Source: Ciona intestinalis (lineage: Eukaryota > Chordata > Ascidiacea > Phlebobranchia > Cionidae). From it: a stretch of DNA of 64,000 bases. This document shows positions 46,538 to 56,328 of the stretch, piece after piece (position 1 is the first letter of the stretch; the number at the start of each line of letters is the position of its first letter). Where the stretch lies: contig NC_020167.2 in assembly GCF_000224145.3 (NCBI RefSeq), forward strand, positions 7,461,035 to 7,525,034. Direction: 5' to 3'. The position numbers and the translations under genes are program-made. The notes under the pieces are model-generated. The model saw only the letters and a list, made by a program, of their open reading frames with translations, had not been told where the DNA came from and did not search any database.

Positions 46538-47226
46538 AAGAGTTAAAGACATGTATATATATAATACCGTATAGCTGTTTTTTGTTCATGATTGGATGAA
46601 ACGGTTAACTTCTGAAATACCACAAGTATATCGCTCTAATGCTAACTTTAAAACACTTTTACTGCTGCCAAATTTTTAACGCGTGTTGTAGAAAGTTTTA
46701 ACTGAAGAACACAAGCGTTTGTGACCGAAATAAACACCAATTTTGTTTAAAAGGAACGTTTTTTTGTAAGTTCTAGAGTAACTGTTTCATAATCATTACC
46801 AATATATATGAATTTGGGTTATTTTTGCCTTCAAAAATCAATATGTATCGATCTTTGAGGGTTGTAAGCTTGGTAGTATCCGCTTTAGTTAAATCCGAAC
46901 CAATGATTACTTAGCATGGATGGTTGCCCGTTAACCAATTCAACTTTCGCCGAGTTGCGTCAGATACATGTTAATTGCCCACGCTCTGTTTTGTGTTACT
47001 TGATTAAACTGAAGGCCTGTAGTTCCGATTAAAGGTGGTTCTGTTTCGAGTAGGCGGTTTATGTATATGCTCCACTGTGAAGTATCGGTTATAGAGTTAA
47101 AGATTTTGAAAATATTGAAACATTTGTTTTTTTTGTTGATGTATGAATCCTGTTTTATTGTTGCGTTATCACAGGTGTTTATAGGTAATTTTTGTCGCCT
47201 TTTGACAATGGTGTATGCACCAAACA
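46538..47226. other. Spacer between GPCR and MCRIP
   Basis: GPCR 3' untranslated region to about 46750, then likely MCRIP promoter/5' region. A minus-strand frame at 46940-47269 is open for 109 codons but has no ATG near its start and overlaps MCRIP exon 1; not called. Confidence 0.5.
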
Positions 47227-48948
47227 ATGTATGGAATAGGAAATAAACCACAAAGTAAACACAAGACAATTCCAGCTCACCGACACGGTAAGGTTAAATT
47301 CTTTAGCTGGTAACCGTAAAATTTTGGTCCAAAAATGTTTCTTAGGTTTCACTGATACCCACTGTAAATTAAATCTTAAAAAAATTCAGCATTTAGGTTG
47401 AAAATTACTTTCAAAAATGCACGAAAACAGGCGCTATTTTTACTACTCACCAGTTAAAGGTTATCCATTGTTTAATTATATTAACAAACTTGAGTTATGT
47501 TTTAAACAGCTGAGAAAATCAGTCCTACATCGGAGAGTTCTCAGTGGGGAAGTAATTCAGTAATGGGGTAAGTTCATAAACTAATATATAAGTATGTAAA
47601 CTGATAATTAGTGTAACTGGTGATACAAATGTATTGCTTGTTTACGCTGTATTTGTGTTTCTAATGTCAGTGTTAGTACCAGAATCAAAAGTTGTTTTTT
47701 GCGCAATTTTTTTGTCTGAAATAATTTTTTTCTTCTGAAATTGCAAAATTACACAGATTGTGGTGAAAACCCAAAGTACTGTATTAGGAATAAAGGTGCA
47801 AGTGAAGAATCTCCCCCCCACCTTATTTGCCAACCACTAACCACTAGGTTGGTGGTTTAGGTGTTGATGGTTAGGGGGTTAGTGGTTATAGGAATTAGTG
47901 GTTAGCAAATAAGGTGTGGGGAGGAAGACTCTTCACTAGCACCGGAATTATTATTAACTATGAACTTACTTGAAAAGTTGGTGTTTTCCAATTCAACATT
48001 TTCTCAAAGTTTAGCCGTCCAAAACTTCTTATTTTGTCAAAATGCAAGAAAATACCTTGTACCTACTTTTGCCTGCTGTAAAAGGTATTTGCGTGCCAAA
48101 GTATAAAGAAGTAAATAAGTTGCACATTGTAGCTGTCACACATTGTTCACAGTTTTATAAATAAAGAGCAATTGTGAAGTTGCACCACTGAAACGTATTA
48201 CTATTTAAGGAAGACATTGGAAAAAATAAGTAGACATAAAGGTTCCTTATTTTTCGGAATGATATTTCAACTTTTTTAACGTTTTTTCCAGCATACAGAA
48301 ATTACATTTTAACACCACTTCTAAACGAACGTCACGTAGTAATAGTATGATGAGTAATTCAGACCCAGTCACTCAACAACATGAGGATAATGTAACTGCT
48401 TTGAATGAGGGTAAGAAAAATATATTAACCATTTATATTACTGTAAAAGCTTTGGAAAAAAAACCATATTTTTAAAAAACCTTCTAAAAATTGAAAAACT
48501 TAAAACACAATTAAAATTAGGAACAAAATAAAAGATTTTTGAAAAAGCTTGTTGAAAGTTAAAAACAACTCTTGCAAAAGTTAAAAACAACTCTTTTTGC
48601 ATTTGTTTCTCATATGTATTTAACTATATATTCCTTTGTAGAATGGGAAAAAGTAAAATCTGATCTAAACAAGAATGAAGATCGTAAGTTTTTGTAAAAT
48701 ATCTTGGTTTAATTACAAGTGTGGATAAAATAAAATCAACATGAATTTTCAGAAAAAATCAGCGGTACGACTCAATATGTTGAACGCGATCCAAACCCTG
48801 CCATGACAGGTGAGAATTATGACATCATAATGGTCTTTATTATAAACACAATCTCATCTGTGTTTGAATAATTTCAGGTTTTCAAGCGTTCGACCTCGAA
48901 CAGTATTGGGGCCAAAAGTTGCTGTCAAACACCGGTATAAAATCGTAA
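47227..48948 (+). CDS. MCRIP2: MAPK-regulated corepressor-interacting protein (MCRIP1/2, FAM195)
   Basis: Six small exons: 47227-47287, 47510-47567, 48292-48410, 48642-48683, 48753-48809, 48878-48948; all phases agree; 135 residues (human MCRIP2 160, MCRIP1 97). It starts MYGIGNKPQSKHKTIPAHRH, comparable to MYTITKGPSKL of MCRIP2. The conserved core is HEDNVTALNEEWEKVKSDLN and QYVERDPNPAMTGFQAFDLE, then QYWGQKLL; compare HEENVRFVSEAWQQV and QYVERTPNPRLQNFVPIDLD from memory of MCRIP2. The tryptophan after the DLE box favours MCRIP2 over MCRIP1. In vertebrates these short disordered proteins bind CtBP and DDX6 and respond to ERK. The Ser/Asn-rich middle (TSRSNSMMSNSDP) could be phosphorylated. 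It is convergent with CRYZL1, 365 bases away. Confidence 0.85.
47795..47944. repeat. Palindromic MITE in MCRIP intron 2
   Basis: Long inverted repeat: GGTGCAAGTGAAGAATCTCC and CACCTTATTTGCCAACCACT on the left are mirrored by AGTGGTTAGCAAATAAGGTG and GACTCTTCACTAGCACC on the right, with a short TTAGG-rich centre. The family also appears at 11350-11430, 38490-38700 and 62440-62560. It has no coding content. Confidence 0.8.
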
Positions 48949-49312
48949 AAATATCGCAATTTTTTACTTATTTTACTGCAAAGCGTGCTTTGCACTGAAC
49001 TGTTGGATTTAATTAATTGTATCTACTGTTGAGAAAATTAAATTGAATTTACCAAGTTAGTGTAAATACATTTTTACCTTAAGAATCAAGAGTACGAAAT
49101 AAAATATTCTTTGTTATTGCGTTTGAATGTGATTTTTTACAAACAGGCACAGACAGTTGAACAAAAAATGTGGATGTCTTTACAGTTAAGTTAAAAATAT
49201 GAGATATGGGAAATTGTGGAAAATGGCACTGGTATACCTAAATACATATGAAAATAATGAAAGAATGTTGATTTTTCCATTAAATATTGCACAAATGCTT
49301 AGCTCCTCCTAG

Positions 49313-52300
49313 TTAAAGCTTGAGAACAATTCTATTCATGGTTGGAAAAAGTGTAGGGCTGACTTCACTAGATGGAAGAACGCTCATCAAATGGGGTCTA
49401 AAATTTTTACAACTGTGTCAGGAATAGACTAGTTGTCATTCAAATTCTACAGGGTATTCGGAAAGTCACTGCGTACTGTTCTAATAAGGTTTCATTATAT
49501 AGCGACAACAGCATTTATTACAGCTGATTGAGGTGTTTAGAAACAAGAAAGGTCCAAGCCTGTATTGATGCTTACGGGGGTCATTTTCAACATCATTTAT
49601 AATTGTCATATTTACCTCCTGGATTCTATACTGAAACGTGTCTGTTAATAAATATGTAAATGCACAGTGACTTTCCGAACATCATGTTGTGTGCAAATGT
49701 TGACTAATATTTATTAAAGTACTGCTGCAACTTTTAGATCAAACCATTACATGGTTAACATCTTGGGCTCGATGCTGCTACCATTGTGGGCGTATGTGTC
49801 CTTGGGCAAGACACTTAACGGCAATTGCTCCAACCCAGTGGTTACTAATGGGTTGTCTAAATTATCAGAAATACATAAAAAAAAGAAAAAATCCACGTAA
49901 GGATAAAGTAAGTAAAAAAAAGAAAAAATCTACGCGAGGATAAAGTAAGTTACATTCATTCATTCAACATCTTGGGAATCGCCAATTGTCCTGGTCACTA
50001 AAAAGTGACTAAGACCTGAGGCATATTTGTGTCTTGTACAAAATATTTACATTTCTATTCAGTTTTATCATTACTATATAGATGTATACAATTTCTACGG
50101 TAGTTCAAAATATGTCCTCTTCCAATTAAGCAATTCATAAATTCTACCATAAAGCACATGTATGTATTAAAAGCTTCCCAAAACAAATAATCACACAAAA
50201 AGTTACATGGTAACTCAGAGAAGTGTATGAACACCTGCGATATAACGAATGTTGTTTTACGGCCACGCCAGGAGTATTGCACATATATATAAATCCACTA
50301 CAAATAGTATGCATATGAATAATTACACAGTGAATTTACCTTAGTATTCCTGCTGCTGCCTTTTCCATCACGGCAGCCATAATATGTAATAGTTTATCTT
50401 GATGTAAACATGATAGAACTAACGCATCGGGAAACAAATGGCAAACGCTCGCATTTTTTAAATGAAGAATTTCTGAATCAGGGGGATCCAACTGAAAATT
50501 GAAAAGGAAAACTCAATCTTTGGGTGCATAGTAACTAATGCGCACCATAGCACAGTGGTTAGCGCACCTGCCTTCAAACCATAGGTATGGGTTCAAGGCT
50601 TCTCTATGCTACTGTTGTGGGCGTATTGGTCTGTGGACAAGACATGGCAATTGCTCCAACGCAGTGGTCACTATTGGGTTGTTAGAAACAAACACACCCA
50701 CAAAGTTACTTGCTTAAAAGTAACTCGTAAGCTGATACGAGGTGTATCAACACCCGTTTTGTAAAGACTGTCGTTTTCCAGCCACCCGAGGATAAAGCAA
50801 GTTACATTTATTCATGCTTGTAAGGGAAATTTAAGTTGCTTTCATTTATTTATTCATGTTGTTTACCTGTAAATCATGTTGCATCGTTACCCATCTACCA
50901 GATACTGCCAGACACGATAAGACATCGTGCTTGGTTGGTTTCTTCCATTCATTTTCCTCCATATTTTGATGGTTGGGCAACACTGTTAATTAGATTTGGC
51001 AACATTAATTTAGAATTCAAGTTATGTTTCCCAAAATTATTATGCCTGTGTCTAGCCCAGAGATTAAGGGTTCAAGGCTAAGTGTAGCCATCAGGGCAGT
51101 CCTAGCTAGAGCAAGACACATAACGACAATAATTTCGCCCACATAGCAATGAGATGGCACGAGGTGTATGCAACAAAACATCTGTGTTACATTGACTATC
51201 AAAGGTGGGCAGGTGTGTCATAGAATAGTCATAGACACGTAACGAATTGATTCACTCACAAATTTACATACGGGGTAGCTTGTAAGCAGGCACAAGGTGT
51301 ATGGAACAGAACACATCTGATATATTGACTGTCATTGCTGAGCACATAAGGTTAATTAACTTACATTCATTCAATTATCGAGTTTTATAACCTTAATCAA
51401 GGGATGTATGATACAACAGCTGTTCATCTGACCTGGGCAATTGCTTCAACCCAGTGGTCACTAATATGTTGTCTAAAGACTCTAAATTATCAGCCGTACA
51501 GACAAAAATAATCACCCACAAAGTAACATACGTGGTAACTGAGAAGCAGGCAGAAGGTGCTAAACCCGTGTGATAACGCATAACGACTGTCGTTTTCCGG
51601 CCAAGCAAGAATTAAACAAGCTAAGTTGTATATATAATCATCTAAAATCCTATATTATTACAACTGTCGTTGCCCTGCCATGCAGGTAAGCTCCTCATTT
51701 CAAGCCGTTCAACATCTAGTTGGCCAAACAAAAGACATGTTAAGCCATCCATCTAACCTCCATTATCAACTATACAGGAAACACCAAGGCCTCCAGTTTC
51801 ATCCATGACGCTGTTCATCACAAACTGATGCCCGATAAGTGTCCTCTCAACATCCAATGACATAGTTCGGAGCATTTGGCCCGTTTCTTCATCCGATGTT
51901 GTTAAGAAGACTTTAACACCCCAGTTGGAAGCCAACTGTGTGGCAAGTACACCAAACGACTGTAGGAAATGAATAGTTTTGTATTAATTTTTAGGTTGAA
52001 TGGTTTATCACTGTAAAATAGTTTTCAAGTATCAAAAAAACCTTAAAGAAGCAATTTAATGCAATTTTATTAAAATTAAAAATACAATTTCAGAAATTTT
52101 GTGAGAGTCCAACATAAAACTTTCTACTAAAACTTCATATTAAAAATAACTGTGAAAAAAAGGCAAACCCACAGAAGCTGCGTTGCACAAGAGAAGAGAA
52201 TCTCCAGATCTTACTCTACCGAGGTAATGAAGTGCGTCAAACGCTTTGATTCCATCACTTAAACAACATGAGGCTACCTCCCATGATAATGTTGATGGTT

Positions 52301-53749
52301 TATGAACTGAAATATTGTTAATTATTGGTATCTGCTGCTATATATAGTATAGTATTGAATGAATGAATGTACACTTACTTTATCCTCGCGTNNNNNNNNN
52401 NNNNNNNNNNNNNNNNNNNNNNNNNNNNNNNNNNNNNNNNNCCAAGGACACATACGCCCACAATGGTAGCAGCGTCGGGCCTTGAACCCATTACCTCTGG
52501 GTTACAGGCAGGCGCGCTAACCACTATGCCACGGCGCCAGACTTGTAGTATGTTTTATTGTAATATGTTATACATGGGAATGTCTTTCCTTCACGTGGTG
52601 GGCTAGGACAGTTGATATAGCACAAGAGTTCTGTTCGATACACATGCCTACTTACAAGTTAAGACGAATGAAACTTTGTGACTTTCTAAATTATTTTTGG
52701 TAAATTAAGGGGTAAAAAAATAATTTTTTTAAGGGGTAAAATCCAGCTGAATAATTTTACAGTTATAGGTTTATACCTACAAAACTCTGATAAGACACAA
52801 ATCCCTGATTTGATCATAGAAAACATGTGAACTTCTCTACTGGCAAAGTATTGCGCAATACTTAAATTTTATAAGAGGTATATGTAGTGCTTACCTATAA
52901 AATACTCTGGTAAATCACAAATGCCTGATTTGATATCAAAATACTGGTTGACTGGCAACACTGCAATGACTTCATCTCCTTCCTTGAATCTTGTCACCTC
53001 TTCACCAACTACAACATAAGGAAACATGCATTGTACGTCAGGTGCGTGGCGCAATATTGCTATTAGTCTATAACTGACTAAATTAATGAAATTAATTTCA
53101 TCCTTTTCCTCAGAATACAGATGTGAAAACTATCCAGAAAGCAAAAGGAAATTTCATTAATTAATACTAAAACTATGGTAAAGAAAACCTGATAATGCAT
53201 ATTGTGCAAAAGTGTTGCAACTGTGTTATTTTATTCTATGTGGGTGAGGTCCCGCAGCAGGCACACGATGGGTCCTATAGGATCTATGCCACAGTTGGCC
53301 TATCACCCCAGTGATGTGCTTTAAGGATTATAGTCTAGTTTATGTAAATTTGGCAAGAAAATATAATATAGAGTAGATCCTTCTTCCTGTTGTAACTTAT
53401 GGGTTCTTGGATTTATGCCAGAGTTGGCCCAAATACCCTTGCAAGTCTACAGAACAATATTTTACCAACTAAATTGTCAGTAATTCTCACCTTTTATCAC
53501 TATACCAGCTATGTCTTTCACGATGACACCATCTTTATAATCACGTGATACAAATTTAGTGATAAGCGGATGATTTGATTGGTCAATTGTACATGATCGC
53601 ACAGATATTCGAACATCTAATAACTGGCCATCCATAATAAATAATTTTTTACAGAAATATTGTATCCTGTCAACCCCTGAAAGTGTATTATAGTGCTTCT
53701 TAATCTTTATTACTTCAGCTCTACTTTGATCAACCAAGCACTTGATAAA
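49313..53749 (-). CDS. CRYZL1: Quinone oxidoreductase-like protein 1 (CRYZL1), 5' end uncertain
   Basis: Exons (minus order): about 53749-53491, 53008-52895, 52306-52173, 51959-51758, 50982-50867, 50491-50340, 49397-49313; phases agree from exon 1 on. It belongs to the zeta-crystallin-like medium-chain reductase family; human is 349 residues and has no settled substrate. Recognisable pieces: KFVSRDYKDGVIVKDIAG, FKEGDEVIAVLPVNQ, LSDGIKAFDALHYLGR, SFGVLATQLASNWGVKVF (Rossmann strand/helix, with the glycine motif weakened), DETGGLGVSCIVDNGV, LDPPDSEILHLKNAS. It ends TMNRIVLKL-stop. An in-frame ATG at 53635 would give 315 residues, but the frame stays open upstream for 38 codons and fills the human N-terminus. 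The true ATG is therefore likely in a tiny upstream exon I cannot place, or the start is at 53635. Confidence 0.88.
49449..49683 (+). mobile_element. Mariner-family remnant with transposase C-terminus
   Basis: Inverted ends GGTATTCGGAAAGTCACTGC and CACAGTGACTTTCCGAACAT match over about 20 bases. Inside, 49552-49602 reads VQACIDAYGGHFQHHL-stop, the conserved end of mariner/Tc1-type transposases (C...GGHFQHxL). The DDE catalytic region is missing, so this is an internally deleted copy, 235 bp. It lies within CRYZL1 intron 6. Confidence 0.8.
49745..49972 (+). repeat. SINE, tail region duplicated
   Basis: Head degraded (GGTTAACATCTTGGGCTCGA); body ACTTAACGGCAATTGCTCCA; the tail GGATAAAGTAAG appears twice, separated by 35 bases. 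Confidence 0.8.
50180..50282 (+). repeat. SINE 3' fragment
   Basis: AATAATCACACAAAAAGTTA, GTATGAACACCTGCGATATA, TTTTACGGCCACGCCAGGAG. Confidence 0.6.
50545..50818 (+). repeat. SINE, near full length
   Basis: Head CATAGCACAGTGGTTAGCGC, B box GGGTTCAAGGCTTCTC, body CAATTGCTCCAACGCAGTGG, tail AAAGCAAGTTACATTTATTC. Confidence 0.85.
51060..51376 (+). repeat. SINE, two partial copies in series
   Basis: First GGGTTCAAGGCTAAGTGTAG to ATCTGTGTTACATTGACTAT; second ATTGATTCACTCACAAATTT to GGTTAATTAACTTACATTCA. Confidence 0.65.
51420..51695 (+). repeat. SINE body plus extra tail
   Basis: CAATTGCTTCAACCCAGTGG, AACTGAGAAGCAGGCAGAAG, a doubled TGATAACGCATAACGACTGT, then a second tail piece at 51655. Confidence 0.75.
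52358..52545 (-). repeat. SINE, inverted, interrupted by the gap
   Basis: TGAATGAATGTACACTTACTTTATCC tail is left of the gap (quoted in part: TACTTTATCCTCGCG); the head CCACAATGGTAGCAGCGTCG ... CTAACCACTATGCCACGGCG is right of it. Confidence 0.85.
52392..52441. other. Assembly gap, 50 N
   Basis: Falls inside an inverted SINE in CRYZL1 intron 2. Confidence 0.99.
53225..53430. repeat. Dispersed repeat, CCTAGGATTTAGGCCAGGAT family, two units
   Basis: CTATGTGGGTGAGGTCCCGC ... GCCACAGTTGGCCTATCACC, then GGGTTCTTGGATTTATGCCA in CRYZL1 intron 1. Confidence 0.55.
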
Positions 53750-54329
53750 ACACCAACGTTATAGACCGATACTGAACCTTCAATGAATCAGGCCACTTTT
53801 TATTACAAAATCAACTCAAATTGACAGTCTACTCTAGCAGTGCATTTATTACATACATCTAACTTAGATCTGCAAAACAAATGGAGTGGTAAAATAATAG
53901 TTTAATTTACAAATGCATAAGCAAGTACATGATATATTAACGCATGTGGAAACTAACACAAGGCACATTGAGGCACAATAGCAAAATATTGATTTTTGTA
54001 CTGTTAAAATAAAATGATCGTAAGTTAAATTAAAACAGTTCAAATAATTAAGATTATAAATTGCACTAAGCAGGACAAAGCATATGGAAAAGAGAAAGTG
54101 AGAAAAATACCATTTAAAATATTATGTGGACTTTGACACAAATATTTAAGCGGCATTTACACACTGTTTCAACACATTGTACAACACTGATTGTAAGGAA
54201 TAAACTATAATACAGAGCAGTAGCACACAGCATACAAACTATAGTAGCACACAGCATACATATAGTAGTACAGAGCTTACATATATAAGTACAATGTATG
54301 CCTTTTGCCTATGTTTGAATACATTGTAT

Positions 54330-54548
54330 ACATACACTTGTGTTTTGGCTCTTCTGACAAAAATTTTGGATAGCCAACATTCCAACGTCCTACTCATGTT
54401 GTCTTTATCAGAAAGAATGACACTAAATCAGGGTGAAATGATCAATGAGAGTCATTTCACCCTCGATGAAGAGGACCTTAAAAAGGCGGCAAAACCTCAG
54501 TTAGCAACATTCTTGGCAGAAAAGCCAAAAAACAAGTATAAGTATAAT
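54330..54548. repeat. TIR element with a perfect internal hairpin
   Basis: Ends ACTTGTGTTTTGGCTCTTCT and AGAAAAGCCAAAAAACAAGT are inverted repeats. At 54431-54462 GGGTGAAATGA and TCATTTCACCC form an 11-bp perfect stem with a 10-base loop. A shorter relative lies at 56567-56682 (ATTATACTTGTATTTTAGCT / GAGCCAAAATACAAGTATTA). Confidence 0.65.
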
Positions 54549-55252
54549 ACGCCTAGTGGCAACAGTACATATTGCATTATTGCATTAATGTTTAAATTAC
54601 TTCAGTTGTACTAACAGTTTATAAATATATCAGTTAAACATAAACACTTAAGTAAAGTTTGACTTGATTGATTGCACTGGATATAACGAGCACGTTGTTA
54701 AACAACTTGATCAATTAGATACGTTGTGTACCATAAGATAACAGCACAAAGACAAATCTTATTAAGAATATGCAGTGCATGGTAATATGAAACAATGATA
54801 TTACAAGTACTGCAGTAATTTCTATGGAAAAATATAAAGTTCAGTACATTGTATTAAATATTGCAAAAGTATTTTTTTCAAAAGCAAAATAAATCTTCAC
54901 AATAATATACAAACATATGATAATATGAAACACAATGATATTACATTAACAAGTACTCTAGTAATTTCTATAGAAAGTTAGAACATAAAGCGCATTGTTT
55001 CAAATAAATCAAAAGTATAAGTTCAATATGACAAAAAAATAATAAACAATTCAACCGATAATTTGTGGATGAAACAACAAAATTATCTCATGTTAAAAAG
55101 GGTGCAAAAAAACTTTATTTTGAAAAACTATTAATGAAAGTTACTGAGGCACCATTGTGGTAAGGCATCAGCATTTTTAAAAAGCTTATTAATTGCACAA
55201 TAACACCAATAGCGTTGTATAACTTTGAAATAAAATACTGTCATTATTAGAT

Positions 55253-55548
55253 CAGTGGTTCGCAACAGTGGAACAAATTTAAAGACAGACTGTATCTTTG
55301 ACAATTGTTTTTTAATAACTATTTGATGTTTCTTATGGATTCAGAAAAAAGAGAATTATACATTTTCCTACAACTTAAAACAGTGCTGCTAAAGGTTTTG
55401 TAGCACCACTGTAGTATCAACTAAGAAATAATACTAAATCCAATTTCCCTAACCTAATTTTACAACTTTTGAAAGTATACAACAAAATGAGTTGCGTAAA
55501 AACTAAAAAAAAATTTTACAAATTTTTAAACATGGTTGGGAACCACTG
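55253..55548. repeat. hAT-like non-autonomous element
   Basis: CAGTGGTTCGCAACAGTGG at left and GGTTGGGAACCACTG at right are the classic hAT-type inverted ends. No 8-bp target duplication is evident (TATTAGAT against GTGTATAT), so it is old or the ends are trimmed. Confidence 0.7.
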
Positions 55549-55930
55549 GTGTATATTCTTATTTTAAATAAAAGGCACCGTGTTTGGAGTACATGGGTGT
55601 ATAAAGAAGGCTACTGCATCTAAATATGGTTACAGTAGTTGTTTTGGTACCTAGATCAGTTTATAAAACTTTTTGTGTGAGGTCTATTCATCATAAAAAT
55701 TAATAAAAAAACAATTTTCTGGTTGTAATTGAAATATGACAGAAAATCTTATACAGATGCAAAATTGAAAAATGGTTTTCTTTTAACACTAAACTGGAAT
55801 ACTGGAAGTGAAGTCAACATTATTACATTAATTCTCTGTGCAGTCAGGTAAGTAGGTAAAACAGCATCGGTTAAATTGCAAGTATGTGATAATAACAAGG
55901 CATTGCAGGTATATTATAATAAAGATAAAA

Positions 55931-56118
55931 TATAGTAAATTGGGGAAAATGAGAAATCTTCAATTTCTAAATATCCTGATCATGTTTTAAACAATTAACA
56001 AAGGTATATAGGAGTCGTTGGAATGCGGTTTTATAACTCTTTGAATGTTCTATGTTTATTGCCAAATGGGACGATAAAATAGAATGAAAAGGTGTCTCAT
56101 CTTCCCCCACTACTATAT
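55931..56118. repeat. MITE copy
   Basis: TATAGTAAATTGGGGAAAAT to CTCATCTTCCCCCACTACTA. Confidence 0.8.
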
Positions 56119-56137
56119 ATAAACATACTGTTTAGAT

Positions 56138-56302
56138 CAAGGCTTTCCAAACATTTTTATATGTGACCCTCTTTAATCTTGTACAATTTTTCTTTTTCTG
56201 TCCCTTAATGGTTAATAGCATAATACACGTAGTACTTTGTGTAACATTGGTAAACTCTCGGTGACCCCATGAAGTCCGTTATCCTCAGTGTGGGAAGCCC
56301 TG
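56138..56302. repeat. Second hAT-like non-autonomous element
   Basis: CAAGGCTTTCCAAACAT at left, GTGTGGGAAGCCCTG at right; interior GTGACCCTCTTTAATC. Unrelated inside to the element at 55253. Confidence 0.6.
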
Positions 56303-56328
56303 TTTTAAAAGACTATCTCTTTTTTTAT

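Larger units (their letters stand above)
53750..56328. other. Long spacer between CRYZL1 start and the NIPA 3' end
   Basis: No gene is supported. Holds a TIR element at 54330-54548, two hAT-like elements, a MITE, and a short tandem at 54222-54290 (AGTAGCACACAGCATACA-like). Part is probably NIPA 3' untranslated region. A 106-codon frame at 54294-54614 lies in the TIR element. Confidence 0.55.

Noticed and set aside
46940-47269. 109-codon minus-strand frame with a hydrophobic start
   Set aside because: Begins with TTG rather than ATG, has no junctions or known family, and overlaps MCRIP exon 1.
54294-54614. 106-codon plus-strand frame
   Set aside because: Lies across the TIR element; its FTLDEEDLKK part is the hairpin region read as protein.
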